NCBI RefSeq assembly: GCF_000344685.1
Contig: NW_006920413.1
Coordinates: 2,137,002-2,201,001 of the forward strand
Origin: Gloeophyllum trabeum ATCC 11539
Taxonomy: Eukaryota > Basidiomycota > Agaricomycetes > Gloeophyllales > Gloeophyllaceae
Direction: 5' to 3'
DNA length: 64,000 nt
Shown here piece by piece: positions 1-12,274 of this stretch. The notes under the pieces are model-generated. The model had not been told where the DNA came from. It saw only the letters and a program-made list of their open reading frames with translations, and ran no database searches. The number at the start of each line of letters is the position of its first letter. Position 1 is the stretch's first letter. Made by a program: the position numbers and the translations under genes.

Positions 1-1020
1 GATATCCTGCGATCGTGTACAGCGAAGTTTGCGCTCAACTCTTCACTCTTGTAGCAGCGTAAAGTGGTTAAACCCGGGGAGTATGAGTTTAACAGTCTGA
101 TTCGGAACCAGAAAGCATGTTAGTATGTAAGTCAATACGACAGAGATACAGGAACACAGATCCTGTGCGGTTCAGCATCACTTCTAAATATCCTTGATGC
201 CCTATCAACAAGTTCGTGCGGGACGCCTCGAGTGAGGCAGGAACGGAGGTAGACGCGACATAGATAATGCAGTACTTGTCAGGCGAAGCTAGAAGTGAGT
301 AAGGGTGGTCGACTTCGCAAAGCGCTTTGGCACAGGCAGCCTGAGGCCTCTAAGTGTATTTGGGGCGCGCACATGGATCCCTACTATTCTAGTATGAGAA
401 GTGACAGGGGTGTGAGTATCTACACTGTGTCTCAGAAGGGCGCCCTGCCTGATTGTCACCAACAGACCCAGAGTTCCAGATGGTACAATCCAAGATGTAT
501 ATCCGTAGCATATTATGCACCTCCAATGACATGAGTGGAGGTATGCAGTGGGTGGGAAGGCGCGCCGGGAAAATGTCGAGATGCTCGCCTGGCTTGGCTT
601 TTGTTGTTCTTCAAGTAGGCGGCGCGTAATAGCCTGTTGAGGTTACTAGGGCTAGCTATAGAATGTGTTCCATGAAATGTCCTGGAAAATGCAACGCACT
701 CTACAACGGCAGCCATGATGAACAGCGCAAGCGAATGGCATTCAATTGTTTCTACTAGTCGTGTGAACTCAATATCGTGCGCGTCTCCGATTGGCTAGTC
801 ATGACGTGTCAGCAGTGGTTCACCCGTCACTCAATTGTTCGAAACCTTGCTACGGCCAAGTGTCGCTCACAATTAAATCGTGAACGCGACATACCGGTTG
901 CTGCCCCATGGACCGGAGGTGTTTGCTTTTGGTATATATATTGCTTCTTTGCACAACGATTTGGAATTGAACGCCTCAAACTCCTATTGAAGCGGTAAAG
1001 AATTGGAACACTATCCAGAC
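1..1020. other. Upstream intergenic stretch
   Basis: Short open frames on both strands overlap each other and show no recognisable domain or splice-supported continuation. The only interpretable element is a TATA box near 933, which serves the gene starting at 1021. Confidence 0.5.
932..940 (+). promoter_or_regulatory. TATA box of the DUF6914-like gene
   Basis: The run GTATATATA lies about 85 nt before the ATG at 1021, a normal spacing for a fungal TATA promoter once a short leader is allowed. Confidence 0.5.
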
Positions 1021-1685
1021 ATGCCGCCCCATGAGCCATCCGATGTCGCCGCTCTATCCAGGGTAAATTTACTCCTGATCACCCGATGTCTGTTCACCCA
1101 TGCTAGTCAACAGCCTACGAGCATCAGACGGAATAAACCCCGTCTTTACCTTCTTTTCTACGCCGGTGGACTAGGTGAAACCAAGTTTCATCCTGTGCTA
1201 GCCTTGGCCCCCAAGAAACCAGACCCATCCAAAGTGCAGACATGGCGTTTTCATTTGAAACGTGTTGGACGCGACGGATCTGGTTGGTGGAGCTACGAAG
1301 GCAGTCAAGTCAGCAACTACGATCAACGAATGGTTGCTGCGGTCCTCGTATGCAAGCTAGATCCCGATATTACGGGGATGGGACTGGCGGGACTCTTGAA
1401 GGAAGTCCAAATTCCTGAGGATGCAGATGATTCCACTTCGAGGCAGTGGGTGTGCAGTGCTCTCAAGGTAGGATGACTCTGCGTCAGACAAGTACTCGGC
1501 GCTCACCAGGGCGTATGCAGTTGCTAATGGAGCGTAAGGTGATGCCTCCTTTGCCGCTCCTCCCTCAAGCCATTTATGACCGAGGTCATACCTTCGCTGA
1601 AAATGTATCCGATGTCGAGAGCACAAGGGTCCCCACCTGTGATTTTACAGGGACAAAGATGAAGGCCGAAATAGCTCGTGTTTGA
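1021..1685 (+). CDS. Conserved basidiomycete protein, probable DUF6914 type
   Basis: Three exons are supported: 1021-1062, 1114-1467 and 1521-1685. The introns are 51 and 53 nt; the first carries a CTGAT branch site. The spliced protein is about 186 residues. The pattern RLYLLFYAGG, then LALAPKKPDP, then WRFHLK, then W-YEG and finally a QWVCSALK/LLMERKVMPPL C-terminal part matches my memory of the DUF6914 family found in expanded numbers in Agaricomycetes. No catalytic function is known to me. The frame is broken at the second intron if it is read unspliced, so the gene could be mistaken for a pseudogene. The first intron is a multiple of three and its retention would only add 17 residues. 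A TATA box lies about 85 nt upstream. Family assignment is from memory of the pattern; the exon structure is direct. Confidence 0.7.
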
Positions 1686-1810
1686 TGATACGCGCTGGTC
1701 AGTGCGACTACGCTATACCTTACATGACATATCTTTTTGTAGCGCGAAATTGTATCGATTAGTCAGACACAAATCACAGGCTATAACACCAGGCGTGGAC
1801 GATACGTTTC

Positions 1811-3652
1811 CTACTTTTTGATAGACGCACGCAGGCTTGCTCCGTGACCCATGACTCCTCGAGGTTTGTAGGGCTCTTCGAGATACGCCAGTTCCTCGTT
1901 GGTGAAGGTGAGCTTGACAGCGCCTGCGCTCGCAATGGTCAAGTCAGTACCAACGCGAAGGTCGTGGCGTTAGTATGATCCTTACCGAGGATATCCTCCA
2001 GGTTCTTCAGGCTGGTGGTTCCGACGATAGGCGCAGCCACGCCTGCCCAACCGTATGAGAACGGTCGGACCTGGAGCGGGCATATGACTCACAATCCTTG
2101 TGCATGACCCATGCGGCAGAAATCTGGGCCATGCTAGCACCCTTCTTCTTTGCGATCTCCTCGACTCTACATCTCATCAGTTAGGCTCGTGAGACCAAAC
2201 AAAGAAACGCAGCATTCACCGCTTGATGACTTCAGGTGTACCGTCCCCTCCCATGTACGCATCGATCAACCTGTACAACCATATGGAAGGTATTCAATAG
2301 TCCACATTTGGGCCACATGTCGTGAGAGATCCTTACAAGTCAACGGAACCGCGAGAAGTCTTGGCGTTCAGAGGTCTGGTGAGCAGACCCCTCGCCAAGG
2401 GCGACCATGGGATAGAGCCAACTCCAAAGTGCTATAGGGGGCGGGAAAGATGGTCAACACCAAGTCCCACTGGTCTGCGGACGTCGCGCTGACCTTCAGA
2501 GTTGGGAACATCTCCCGCTCTTCTTCTCGATACAAGAGGTTGTAATGATTTTGCATCGAAATGAATGGCGTAAGATTGTGACTGATAGCGTAGTCTAGGG
2601 AAACATCAGGCCAAAGGAAGGCGAGAAGTTACTGCGGATACGTACTCTGCATAACATGGACTAGGGCATCCTCATTAACGGATATCTAGGGATATACTAA
2701 GAAACTCACATTGCCACGCATCACAAGAGCTCATGCCAATATAGCGAACGTATCCAGCTTTGACGACATCGTGAAGGGCTTGCATCTATATGGTTGTCAG
2801 TGTCTCGCCTGACATATGCAGTGCGGAATATACGCCGTACGGTCTCTTGCACCGGCGTTTCGTCATCAAAGCGATGGCCTATGGAACATCAAGACGGAGG
2901 TGGCTCTGAGTAACCAGAGGCTTACATTGCAGGAGGTCTATATAGTCCAGCTGCAGCCTTTCCAAGCTGTGCTTAACGGAGTCGAAGATGTGCTAGGTGC
3001 CCAGGCAACTAACTCAGCTCCTGCTATGACGTGGTAGGGCTCGGAGTACACACCTTCCGGCTAAGTCCATGCTGGTTTACGTAGCCGTTCTCATCCGGCG
3101 TGAAGCGATTTGCTAAAGCATGAGTATCATAAGTCTTGCCCACAACACCCCAAACCTGAATATCATCACTGAGTAGTATGGGGGCAGCATGTAAGAGGGT
3201 ATCAACCTTGGTCATCACCACAATTTCGTCTCGAGGTAGTTGTAGCTGCTTGATAGCTTTCCCCAACAGTACCTCCGACAATCCATTGGAGTACATCTAA
3301 AACATATCTCTTCGATCATGTGCGGGAAATTGGGCAGAACACTCACATTGGCAGTATCGAAGGCATTGATACCAGCATCGTATCTATGGGCGCAGTAGTC
3401 AATTTTACCAGCCAGGGAAACTTCAAGACCCCGCCTACGCCATCTTGACGTGGTTGAAAACTTCTTGTTCGTCGTCGATAACCCAGGAGTCCCATCCTTT
3501 GCTGCCATACGACATCATACCCAGGATCACCTTCGACACCTTCAAACCAGATTGTCCGAGGCGGACTGGGGGCATCGGTTGGTGGATATCAGTACGGGCG
3601 AGGTGAAAAACTGACCGTACGGCATCGTCCTCTGTTTAGTGTTATCTGCCAT
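1811..3652 (-). CDS. Aldo/keto reductase, NADPH-dependent
   Basis: This is a multi-exon gene of at least seven exons with introns of about 50-70 nt. A tiny first exon (MADNTKQRTMPYG) joins to VRLGQSGLKVSKVILG. The catalytic tetrad of the aldo/keto reductase superfamily is visible: Asp and Tyr in FDTANVYSNG, Lys in VVMTKV and His in CHRFDDETPV. Later exons carry VKAGYVRYIGMSSC, FISMQNHYNLLYREEE and IPWSPLARG, which are strand and cofactor-pocket motifs. GVAAPIVGTTSLKNLED is the NADPH-binding segment. The C-terminus LEEPYKPRGVMGHGA is typical of the versiconal hemiacetal acetate reductase / aryl-alcohol dehydrogenase-like branch. Such enzymes reduce aldehydes or ketones in the cytosol; the actual substrate cannot be read from the sequence. 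The family call is secure, and only small details of the middle splice sites are uncertain. Confidence 0.88.
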
Positions 3653-4614
3653 AGCGGGCCCTATTGGTCGAGGAACAGAAATCCCCCTTGTACATTCAGA
3701 TCCCTACCGAGGCTTTCTTTTAAGGCATGGGGCCTCGCCTGTATTGGTGAGCTGTGGCGTGCCGAAAGGACGCGTTCATGAGACGGCCGGACGCCAGCCC
3801 GCAGGCGTTCTGATAGTTGACATGACGAGCACCACGTAAAGTATTCAAAGCACCTGCGCTCTTCTCCGTGGGGATTCTTTGGATTCCCGCAGCATTCTGG
3901 CACTGCCGCAGGGTGTCACCCCGATAGATGACAATGAATTACAGCCTATACTCCATCAAGCTGCAGGCAATTCTCCTGGGTGTCGCTTAGACGCACGTCA
4001 CCACTGCACTTGAAGGTTCGACGGCGCTAGCGCTTGTTGGACGTACCTTTCGGGGAGGATGAGTGCAGATAAGGAACGTAAGACCTAAGGGGGCTTTGTG
4101 TAAGCTCAATCTCAGTCGCAGTGATATTGAATGTCGAATGCATGTTATCACGTTCGCGCCCAGCTTCCGCGTCACAAAATCATGGGTCACAGTGTGTGTG
4201 CCGGGACGCGTACATAGCGACTCCGAATGATTACCCTATCGATCTCAGAGAAGGGCGCTAACAAGATAGTAAGATACTGTACGTGAAGATGAATGCATAC
4301 CGAGACAGGCAGCGCTATCCACGGTCATCGATAGAATAACCTTTATACGACGACGATTATAGTCGCCAATGAACATGTACACTCGGCGAACGCTAGAGGC
4401 ACCAGACCCATTCCTCAGGATGATGTAAGTCATTAAGACTGGTTCAAACATGGTTGGTATGTTTTCCGAGGGACAAACAGAGCCAAATCTGACCTGGAAG
4501 AAGCGGGTGTTGCCGAAGCTATACAGTTCGGCAATTCGGGATTTGAACTGTAATTTGCCCAGTCCTCGCCGCCACACCGGACCCGATACTAGGCAGGACA
4601 CACTTCTCGCAGCC
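3653..4614. other. Intergenic region between AKR and RPL12
   Basis: About 960 nt without a convincing gene. Open frames on the minus strand at 3661-3903 and 4245-4661 have no family resemblance and no supporting splice structure. The right part must contain the promoter of the ribosomal protein gene. Confidence 0.45.
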
Positions 4615-5278
4615 ATGGCCCCCAAGTTCGTGAGTACAGAACGACTTCGACGACATTGCAACGTTATTGACGTGAATGCTAGGATCCCAACGAAATTAAG
4701 ATCATCAAGCTCCGTGCGACTGGGGGTGAAGTTGGTTCTTCCTCTGCCCTCGCACCCAAAATCGGTCCTCTCGGTCTGGTATGTGATGTTCAGTACTGGA
4801 ACTGATTACAGTGCTGAGAGAATGGCGCGGGTAGTCACCGAAGAAGGTCGGGGAAGATATCGCGAAGGCTACGGGTGCATGGAAGGGTCTGCGGGTGACT
4901 GTCCAGCTCACCATTCAAAATCGGCAAGCCGCCGTTTCTGTCGTTCCTTCCGCATCCTCCCTTGTCATTAAGGCTTTGAAGGGTAAGTGGTACGCAGAAC
5001 CCCATGAGTTCCACTAATCTCGTCCTTCGCGGCATTCAGAGCCTCCCCGTGACCGGAAAAAAGAGAAGAACATCAAGCACTCCGGCAACATCCCCCTCGA
5101 CGAAATCTTTGACATCGCACGGACAATGCGGTCGAAGTCCTTGGCGAAGGACCTGGCTGGTGTTACGAAGGAGATCTTGGGTACGGCGCAGAGTGTTGGA
5201 TGCACGGTTGACGGCCAACCTCCACACGATATTATCGACGGTATCAACTCGGGAGAGATCGAGGTACCAGATGAGTAG
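4615..5278 (+). CDS. RPL12: 60S ribosomal protein L12 (uL11)
   Basis: Four exons, 4615-4629, 4683-4778, 4835-4982 and 5040-5278, splice to exactly 165 residues, the standard length of eukaryotic L12. The first exon codes only MAPKF, a layout common in fungal ribosomal protein genes. Recognisable stretches are [53 protein letters not shown] and [16 protein letters not shown], followed by [18 protein letters not shown]. The protein binds 28S rRNA at the base of the P-stalk and helps recruit elongation factors in the cytosolic large subunit. Introns have GT/AG ends (GTGAGT, GTATGT, GTAAGT donors). There is no ambiguity about identity. Confidence 0.97.
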
Positions 5279-6027
5279 ATGTTCGGGTCATTGTCTTTTC
5301 CATGTTGTGCATTATATATCATCGGGCCTCATCCGTCGCCTTGAGTGTTTATGACTGTACCTCAGGACGTATGCAGGTCATGTTCGCCGAGGCAAGTCAT
5401 GTTGTTACTCTCAAGGCCCTATGCTGTGGCCTAGTACACGCGTCATGTTGTGCGATAACACCGCTAGACGTCCGGCCAATGTACTGTCTTCGCAGATCTC
5501 AAGGTACCTCCGGTTGCGGCGGTCGTATTGCTCAGGAATCGGATTCGTGCGCCGAATCTCACGGAGTCACCGCTTGGAGGGAGCTGCCACGGACATGAGC
5601 ATACTCACAAGGTTTGCCCGTCAAGCAATGAACCTAAGGCTTGGGGATAGTCTGTACCCAAGCTGGGAGAGCGAGATGAAGGGACTTCTCGAAAACGATA
5701 TGACACTGGACTCAGGACCTGGCCTGGAGATGGGCAGATACTCCTGTAGTCGACACTGTCTCCGTCTCTTGCTCCCATCAGCGACGCCTTGACGCCATAA
5801 AGACCGGATAACATCAGTGCGCTATGTCGAATATCTCCTTGCCTCACAGGACTGATGATCTATGTTAATAGGCAGGGTCCGGTCGCGATTGGAACAGGAT
5901 ATAGTAAGTTCAAGACTGATGTACTGTGGGGAACATACAGCCCTGCAAACGTCAGCCGACGGGTACCAATACGCGACGTGGGGTGGACCCCAAAGCGAGA
6001 CCTGGGCGGCGCCGCGCAAGGGTCACG
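5279..6027. other. Intergenic region after RPL12
   Basis: This is the convergent gap between the ends of RPL12 and the BTB-family gene. Several overlapping open frames of 60-120 codons occur on both strands, but none has a recognisable motif. Nothing further is supported. Confidence 0.4.
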
Positions 6028-7694
6028 TTACTTGCGTGAAGGTGTTTGGCTAGCAAGCTTTAGGACCAGGGATGAGAGCATTGGGGCAGAATGTCGCAGT
6101 TGTCCGTCCGCGATCTTCTCTATCATTCGCGGGAGTTGTTCTCTCACCGCTGCGTGATTTGTGGAAGCACAGAGAATGTCTGTCTCCATCAATCTTATCT
6201 CGTCGTACCTATGGCAGGAGGCTCCTGTGCGGTCAATACCAGTAGCCAAACAACTGAGTACTTACAGTGAGGTGAACTTGGTGAAATTCTCATGAACGAT
6301 GTTACTGTCCGACAGACATGACTTGATTGCCTGAAAGGCGAGCTCTTTAAGCTCCTCGAAGCCAAGCTAACAGGAATCAATATAATTATGCTGAGGAACA
6401 AGGAGAAATGCGTGCCTTATCTGCCAGTCTATACATAGATTTGGGAGAGCAGAGCGGGAGATACGGCCTGTCGTCGTCGACTGGCCGTCGCTCCGATCTC
6501 AGAGGTGCAAATGCAACATTGCGGGTGTAGAGGTAGTATATCAAGGCGCGGAATCTGTACGGGTGTCCCTCGCAACGGCATTCAGGTAGAAGATCTTAGT
6601 TGATCGTTTGGGCTTACGTTTTATGTGCGACGTCCTTCACGACAACAGTTCGTCCGCACCTACCGTGCAAGCGATGAGGCGTGGCGGCTCCGGATGTGAT
6701 CTGCTCGGCAGGAGAAGCAGACTCGGATCCATCACTTTGTCACAGCCCATATGTTAATGGTTGGAGGATCGATAACAATGTACCTACTTCTCAGAGCTGT
6801 GGACGAGGCCGATATCCCTGGCGTTTCCCGGACTTCTCGCCTGTGCTTCGGCAGATAATAGCGCGGCAGGTTCACTGTCACAAGTCTCCTCTTGGAACAG
6901 GGTCTCATCTTCCAGGTCACTGTCTGACCCGTAATCATAGTCATCGAAAAATGACTGTTGATCCTTCGGAAAGCCACCCTCCAGCACGTTGAGGGAACAT
7001 TCAGAGAAGTCTTCGCTTGACAGGACTCAAGGACGGGATTAGTATTGATTACCCCGAAACCCATATTTGATGACTTACGAGTGGTAAAATAAGGCGATTT
7101 GTCCTTCAGAAGCTCACTATTAGCATAGACAGGGAGCGGCGTATCGACTCGGCCTAAGTGCCGTCTTTTGGAGTACGCAAAGAACCGGGTGTCAAGAAAT
7201 TGGCCGTCCTGCATAGAGTCCGCCAGAGACTTTTGCATCGCCACGGACCTAACTGGTCCTTCGGGTTCAGACTTCGATAGCCTCGTTCGCCCTGGTCCCC
7301 ATGCCACGGTGAAACGAATAGCCAGACAACTTCCACTAATCTCCCAGGAACCAATTTTACTGGGAGAGACATCAGGAAGTGCCTGCACTTCGAAGGCCTC
7401 CACGAGTTCGCGATATTGAAGCGCATGCTCCTCCCTGACGTCTATAGAGATGTACAACCGACCCAACCTAGGATTCACAGATTTTGGGTCGAAGAGGAAG
7501 TTCATCTTGGGCTTTCCAGTGATACCTTTCCCTGCACGGCATTTGAGGCCCAGACGCCAGCCAAGTGGGGACTGGTCGGAATATATGCATACACCAAATG
7601 CATCCGTTCCCCTCAGACAATGGCCGCTGAAATAGGCCTTGAACGTCTCGACCACCGATCCGGAAGGCTCAGTATTTTTCTCCATGGGCGACAT
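6028..7694 (-). CDS. BTB/POZ-type protein of an Agaricomycete-expanded family
   Basis: The start at 7694 (MSPMEKNTEPSG) follows an in-frame stop. The N-terminal part (about 210 residues in one exon) is a MATH-like beta-rich segment ending in GRVDTPLPVYANSELLK, where the BTB fold begins. After introns the chain continues with NVLEGGFPKDQQSFFDDYDY, an acidic insert, then KDVAHKT, then ALIYYLYTRNVAFAPLRS and CSPKSMYRLADK. The end is ELKELAFQAIKSCLSDSNIV with a last exon reading REQLPRMIEKIADG. This order (substrate-binding region, BTB dimerisation, then a BACK-like helical tail) is what I know from the very large BTB family of mushrooms. Such proteins are thought to be adaptors for cullin-3 ubiquitin ligases, but individual targets are unknown. 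Four or five introns are inferred by frame. Family call good, exact splice sites moderately sure. Confidence 0.8.
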
Positions 7695-7947
7695 ACGCTA
7701 GAGATCGGTGAACCACCTGTGAAATCGGATTTTGCGACGCTGTCTTCGTTTGTCCACGCCCTCACACGGATGGGAGACAGACTTCAAGGAGTTGTGAAGC
7801 AGCAAGCCGCGTTACGCGTACTGTCACTCACCCTGCCGCGACACGTAACGCGTACCTCGGCAATAATACTGAGCTTTTGTATCTGAACGACATATAACTA
7901 TTATCGACCGCTCATCGATTGAGCATCACATCGCTTCCTCTATTACC

Positions 7948-8229
7948 ATGGGTGACATACAGAAGGTCGAACAGCAGGGGGCTCTAGTCAATTCGCCACA
8001 GGAATGCTTCGCTTGTCGCGTCATTGGAACAGGCGCGTTGGCGGTGACAGGCGTATATGCGCTGAATATGTCGAGGGCTCATCAACCTGGTTCAGTCACG
8101 GGTAAGAGAATCATGGGTGCTCTTGGAGTCGGTAAGCATACAAATCGTTGAAAGGTGACATAAGGTCCTCATCCACCTTTGCGGCTAGGCTTCCTTGTGG
8201 GAAGCGTCTTCCGCTGGGCGAAGTCATGA
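7948..8229 (+). CDS. DMO/DUF4536-like small mitochondrial membrane protein
   Basis: Two exons, 7948-8131 and 8189-8229, give 74 residues. The core CFACRVIGTGALAVTGVYAL is the first hydrophobic helix with its CxxC pair, followed by a charged loop (SRAHQPGSVTGKRIM). A second short helix spans the intron (GALGVGFLVGSVFRW). The two-helix plan with a Cys pair matches the DUF4536 / DMO family, which includes human DMAC1, a factor for assembly of the distal membrane arm of complex I. I infer an inner mitochondrial membrane location from this. The gene is divergent from the BTB gene with about 250 nt between starts. The family call rests on pattern memory; structure and splice are clear. Confidence 0.72.
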
Positions 8230-8460
8230 TTAACGGGTGTATAGGATTCAGCTGTACATGTGAGCGGTACGTTTTGAACCCCATGATCTTCCCTGAGACC
8301 CAGGAATAAGAGAGGCGTGAATTTCTTTTCGTTTCTGCTGTCATGTAGTCCATCCACAGTTGAACGTAAAGGATCGACGGATACCTCCATGACCACCTCC
8401 CAACTCAGCAAAGTAATCTATGGTCAACAGTATCATATATATTCACTATCAACTTGCGCC

Positions 8461-9596
8461 TCATGAGTGAGTGAAGTTCGCCTTTCTTTTCTCCGCAAAC
8501 GCTGCCATGCCTGGGGAGAGCATTAATAATGTGGATAGACAGTGTCACCTCGATACGCACCCTCTTTCTGATCCTTCGTTGCGAACAGGCCATGGAACAG
8601 TCTCCTCTCGAAACGGAGGCCCTCAGCCAGAGTTAGTTCATAAGCTGCCTTTGTTTTCAGTGCGCTAGAAGGCATGAGCTAGCAAAGACACGTACCGGCA
8701 TTGACGGCTTCCTTTCCTGCTTGCACAGCGATCTGGCCTTTGCTCGCTATCAGTTTACCCATCTCTACGGCCTCCTTAACCACTTGTCCCTCCCCCTCTC
8801 CGACCACCTTACTCACTACGCCCCACTTCTCTGCCTCTTGTGCCGTGAAATTACGCCCGGTAAGAACAAGCTCCATTGTGCGTGATTTGCCTATCGCCAG
8901 CGCCAGGCGCTGTGTCCCTCCCCCTCCTGGTATGACACCGAGGTTGATTTCAGGCTGACCAAACACCGCGGTAGGTGAGGCGAGGATGATGTCGCACATC
9001 AAGGCAAGTTCACAACCCCCTCCCAACTGCCATGTTAAGTCAGACTCCTTTGCACGGCATATCAAGGAGGAGCATGCTCACAGCATAACCGCTTACAGCA
9101 GCGATGACCGGCTTGCGTATTTTGGTCATAGCTGTCCAGTTCTCAAGGAATCTGTTCTTGTACACATCCGAAACTATGCGTCTCAGACTGTCAGGCCTAG
9201 GCTGAGCTTGAACAACAGAGAACACTCACATTCCTTGTCCTTCATTTCTTTGATATCCGCACCGGCTGACCTGGCATTGGTAACTTGTCCCATTCTACGC
9301 AGGGAGTATCACACACCTGCGAACGCCCTCTCGGATCCAGTCAGGACAATAGCTCCAACCGAATCATCGGCGTCGAATTCCGCTAAAGCTTCGTTCAACT
9401 CCAACATCAAGGGCGAACTCAAGGCATTGAGCGCTTTGGGCCTATTCAAAGTGATGAGACCAACGCCGGTCTCAGGCTTGGACGTCAGGATGTTGTTATA
9501 TTGTTTGGTCGACATGAGGCGGAAAGCGACGCGCGACGAGAGAGGAAAGCCAAGGGTCGCGCGACGGGCAGTAGTGCGTACGAGAAGTTGGGACAT
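8461..9596 (-). CDS. Enoyl-CoA hydratase, mitochondrial (ECHS1 type)
   Basis: The start at 9596 gives [17 protein letters not shown], an Arg/Ser-rich mitochondrial presequence with no acidic residues, followed by the mature crotonase domain. Motifs in order: [16 protein letters not shown], then [14 protein letters not shown] (oxyanion-hole region). Next come [20 protein letters not shown] with the first catalytic Glu (CELALMCDI), and [20 protein letters not shown] with the second. The C-terminus is [21 protein letters not shown] joined over an intron to [16 protein letters not shown]. The enzyme hydrates trans-2-enoyl-CoA in mitochondrial beta-oxidation. Six or so exons; the last intron has donor GTGCGT and acceptor CCCCAG. 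Length is usual for ECHS1. Confidence 0.93.
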
Positions 9597-9968
9597 CGTA
9601 CCCTCCGTCTGCAGCTGACAGATCTGTGTTCGGGCGTCTGCAGTCTGGGACTCTGGGGTAAAGGAACCGGGAGACCATCCCGATGTATCGTGATGTAAGC
9701 AGATCTCCACGTGGCATAATTGCACCGTGTGGCCTGTGGCTACCCGGTGCATGGATGCTCGACAGAGGCGGTGAGGCGGATTACCATACAGTTATAATGA
9801 TTCTTGTATTACCCGCCTGAGCTACAGTAGCAAAGCTTAGATAAACGACCGCAACGTACATCTGAGATATAACATTTCGAACTTCTAAGTACCAGTACAG
9901 AATCAGAAGCAAGAAACACGAAATCGACCTACCCAGACTCCTCGAAACTTCGAATCCCCCACTTCCAT
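9597..9968. other. Intergenic, ECH promoter and F-box gene 3' end
   Basis: Holds the upstream region of the enoyl-CoA hydratase gene and the 3' flank of the F-box gene, both on the minus strand. The hydratase frame stays open upstream of 9596 to 9752, but the extension lacks targeting character. Nothing else was seen. Confidence 0.4.
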
Positions 9969-12274
9969 TTAATGTGTAAATTCTTTCCCAGTCATGTACC
10001 CTTGTTTGTCATCCCTATCCTCCCAAGAGCACATTGTATTGAATAGGATGTCGTGGTAGCGCGGATTGAAGTCCTTGATGGGCAGGTGCGAATCGAACTT
10101 CCCTGTGAACAGTGACTCTGAACCGTTCCTGGTGATTTCAATGCCAAAATTACTAGACCTCGGACCTGGCACGAACAGGAATGTCTTCAGTGACGGGCAT
10201 GAGACGCTGAAGGTCCTAGCGATAGTCCAATCATTGTCGTCCAGGGCATCTTCGTCCCATTCGGGAAGCGTCTCATATTCTTCCTCGACGCTGAGCATAT
10301 CCCTCGGCGAGTATTCAATGTCATGTTTGAGATTCATACCAAGATGCTGAAGACGGTGGAAGCGTCGCAGGTGAGGGGCATACTCCCATGAAGGACATGG
10401 CCACTTGATTTCACCCGTCGGATGGAAGTCATTCGGCCGGTAACATACGGTGAGGGCAATCAGGTTGGGGAAGACGTTGCTTATGAGCTCAAACAAGTCG
10501 GGCTCCGCATACTGTACACCTTCCAAAATCAAGACCTCCAAAGGCGCGCTAGACAGAGCGGTCAGGAGTTCAATAATTTGATTGCGATTCATTCCGTAGA
10601 CGGCGTGTAGTTTGAAGTGCGTGAGGCGAAGCCCGTTTCCTGTAGTTGCTGCGAGACCAAACAGGGTCGGCAATGTGAACGCATCCGGGATGTCAAAGCT
10701 ATCGATGAAAAGCCTTTCGACCGAGGCGAAGAAAGCGACTGCGTGACTGTCCTGCACTACGTCTTCGGGTAAGAAAAGGGGATTATGGAGGGGACCTGGA
10801 TTCGGACAGATAGTGCAGACCCGGGCCTGGGGGTAGAGCGGCAGCACATTCCACATGGTCCAACCGGTTTCCGAATTGACCACAAGCGCCAAATTTACCA
10901 CAGAGGTCGAACGCGCGTGTCTGACTAGCCAGCGAGGGTCGAATTCCAAACCGCACATATTATAGTGCACGGTGCGAAGACGCGGCATGGCTGCTACTGC
11001 CTGAAAGATAGCAGGGTCCAGGGTAATTTGCCACAAGAAAAGGCTCGTCAGGCTCGTGGCTGCCTGTAAGAAGCCGCCAATGGCGGTGCAGATAGTGGCA
11101 TCCAGGGGCCTCACTATATCCACCACGCCCACTTCCTCCAGAGCCTCCGGGCATGTCATCCACTGATCCATGATGCATATCTTGCTCATGTTGTCCAGGA
11201 TATCGCGACGAGACTTCACGAAGTCCAGTCGAGCCATGAAACGATCCCTTTGCGGAAGCAACTGGCTCTGAATATCCGCTTTATGCGCCCGAAGTCGATC
11301 TAAGAATTCCCCGTCTTCCGGTGGGAACATCCGACAGATAAATATCAACTCCTGAATAAGACAGGATCAGCAAACTGATGAAATTGTTTTAGGGAGACAA
11401 ACCACCGTACCGTGTATATATACTTAAGGGATATCCGCCGTAAAAGGCGACAGGTTGCAGAGAAGAAACGAGCGTCGCGTACTTCCGCAATTCCCATTAT
11501 GGCGTCCAACAATTCGACGGGAAGGAACATGAGACGTCGCCTTTGAAGTATAGGCATTGGCTGAACAGACATGACATAGTCAATGGCAGCTGAACGCCGA
11601 TTATTCGACAGTCGCCTGATAAAGGGTTCATGTCGACGTACCTGCTTTGCCGAGGAGCTCCTCGTAAGTGATCGTTGATGCGATGGACCATTTCTGACGC
11701 AGTTCTTGCAGACTCTCGGCATCAGGTTCATCACGTAGTACAACTGCCTCCACTTTTGACTCAAGAGTTCCGTTCTCCTGGCCTCTCGATGGCCTCTTCT
11801 GTTGGACGTCCATTAACTCTTTGCGGAAGGCCCGCCAGAGGTTCTGCAGAGGCAGATAACGAGAGAAGTGACGACCAGCCAGGTCGAGTGAACCCTTAAG
11901 AGTATACAAGTTTACATCAATTACCTGTATGATTGTGTTGGGGAATGTAACCTACCTTGTGGAAGCCCTCGATTATATCCAGCCACCGGAAACTCTCATA
12001 CCTACACAACTTCTCGCGGGTAACATCGTCGAGAGGCTCATGTATATATTTCCCCCGGAGCAAGGAGACCTCTTCCGCCTGATGCAAATAGAGATAAGGG
12101 GGACGCGATTGCATAAGAGACAGCAGCCTCGCTGCCTCGACCAGAACCAATTTCTTCCAGATCAGCACGAAGAGCAGCCTGAATGAAAACGTAATAAAAC
12201 TCACGGCATGCATGGATGGATGCCCCGGGAGGAATGTCAACAGTCGAAAGCTGCTCGACTACGCCTGCGCCCAT
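9969..12274 (-). CDS. F-box/LRR-like protein
   Basis: The last and longest exon (about 11345 to 9969, roughly 455 codons) is leucine-rich, with spaced units such as SLTSLFLWQITLDPAIF, RLTHFKLHAVYG and EVLILEGVQYAEPDLFELI. Across an intron upstream lies the F-box: RRRLMFLPVELLDAIMGI, then CRLLRRISLKYIY. Exons still further upstream (about 12274-11650) code an N-terminal region with WLDIIEGFHK, LAGRHFSRYLPLQNLW and an acidic coiled segment. These join by introns of about 43 and 61 nt. F-box proteins bring substrates to SCF ubiquitin ligases through Skp1; the target is unknown. The start ATG at 12274 (MGAGVVEQLSTVD) is the best visible one, but the first intron has a poor donor (GTCTCT), so the N-terminus is the weakest part. 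Confidence 0.72.

Noticed and set aside
1441..1520. Frameshift in the DUF6914-like gene
   Set aside because: A 53-nt intron (1468-1520) restores the frame and gives the expected C-terminal motif, so the gene is intact.
4500..4600. tRNA-like T-loop (GTTCAAATCCC on the minus strand)
   Set aside because: The flanking bases do not form a T stem or an acceptor stem, so no tRNA cloverleaf is possible.
12038..12240. Ultra-short (26 and 31 nt) introns in the F-box gene
   Set aside because: Longer in-frame alternatives (about 43 and 61 nt) exist and give sensible protein.
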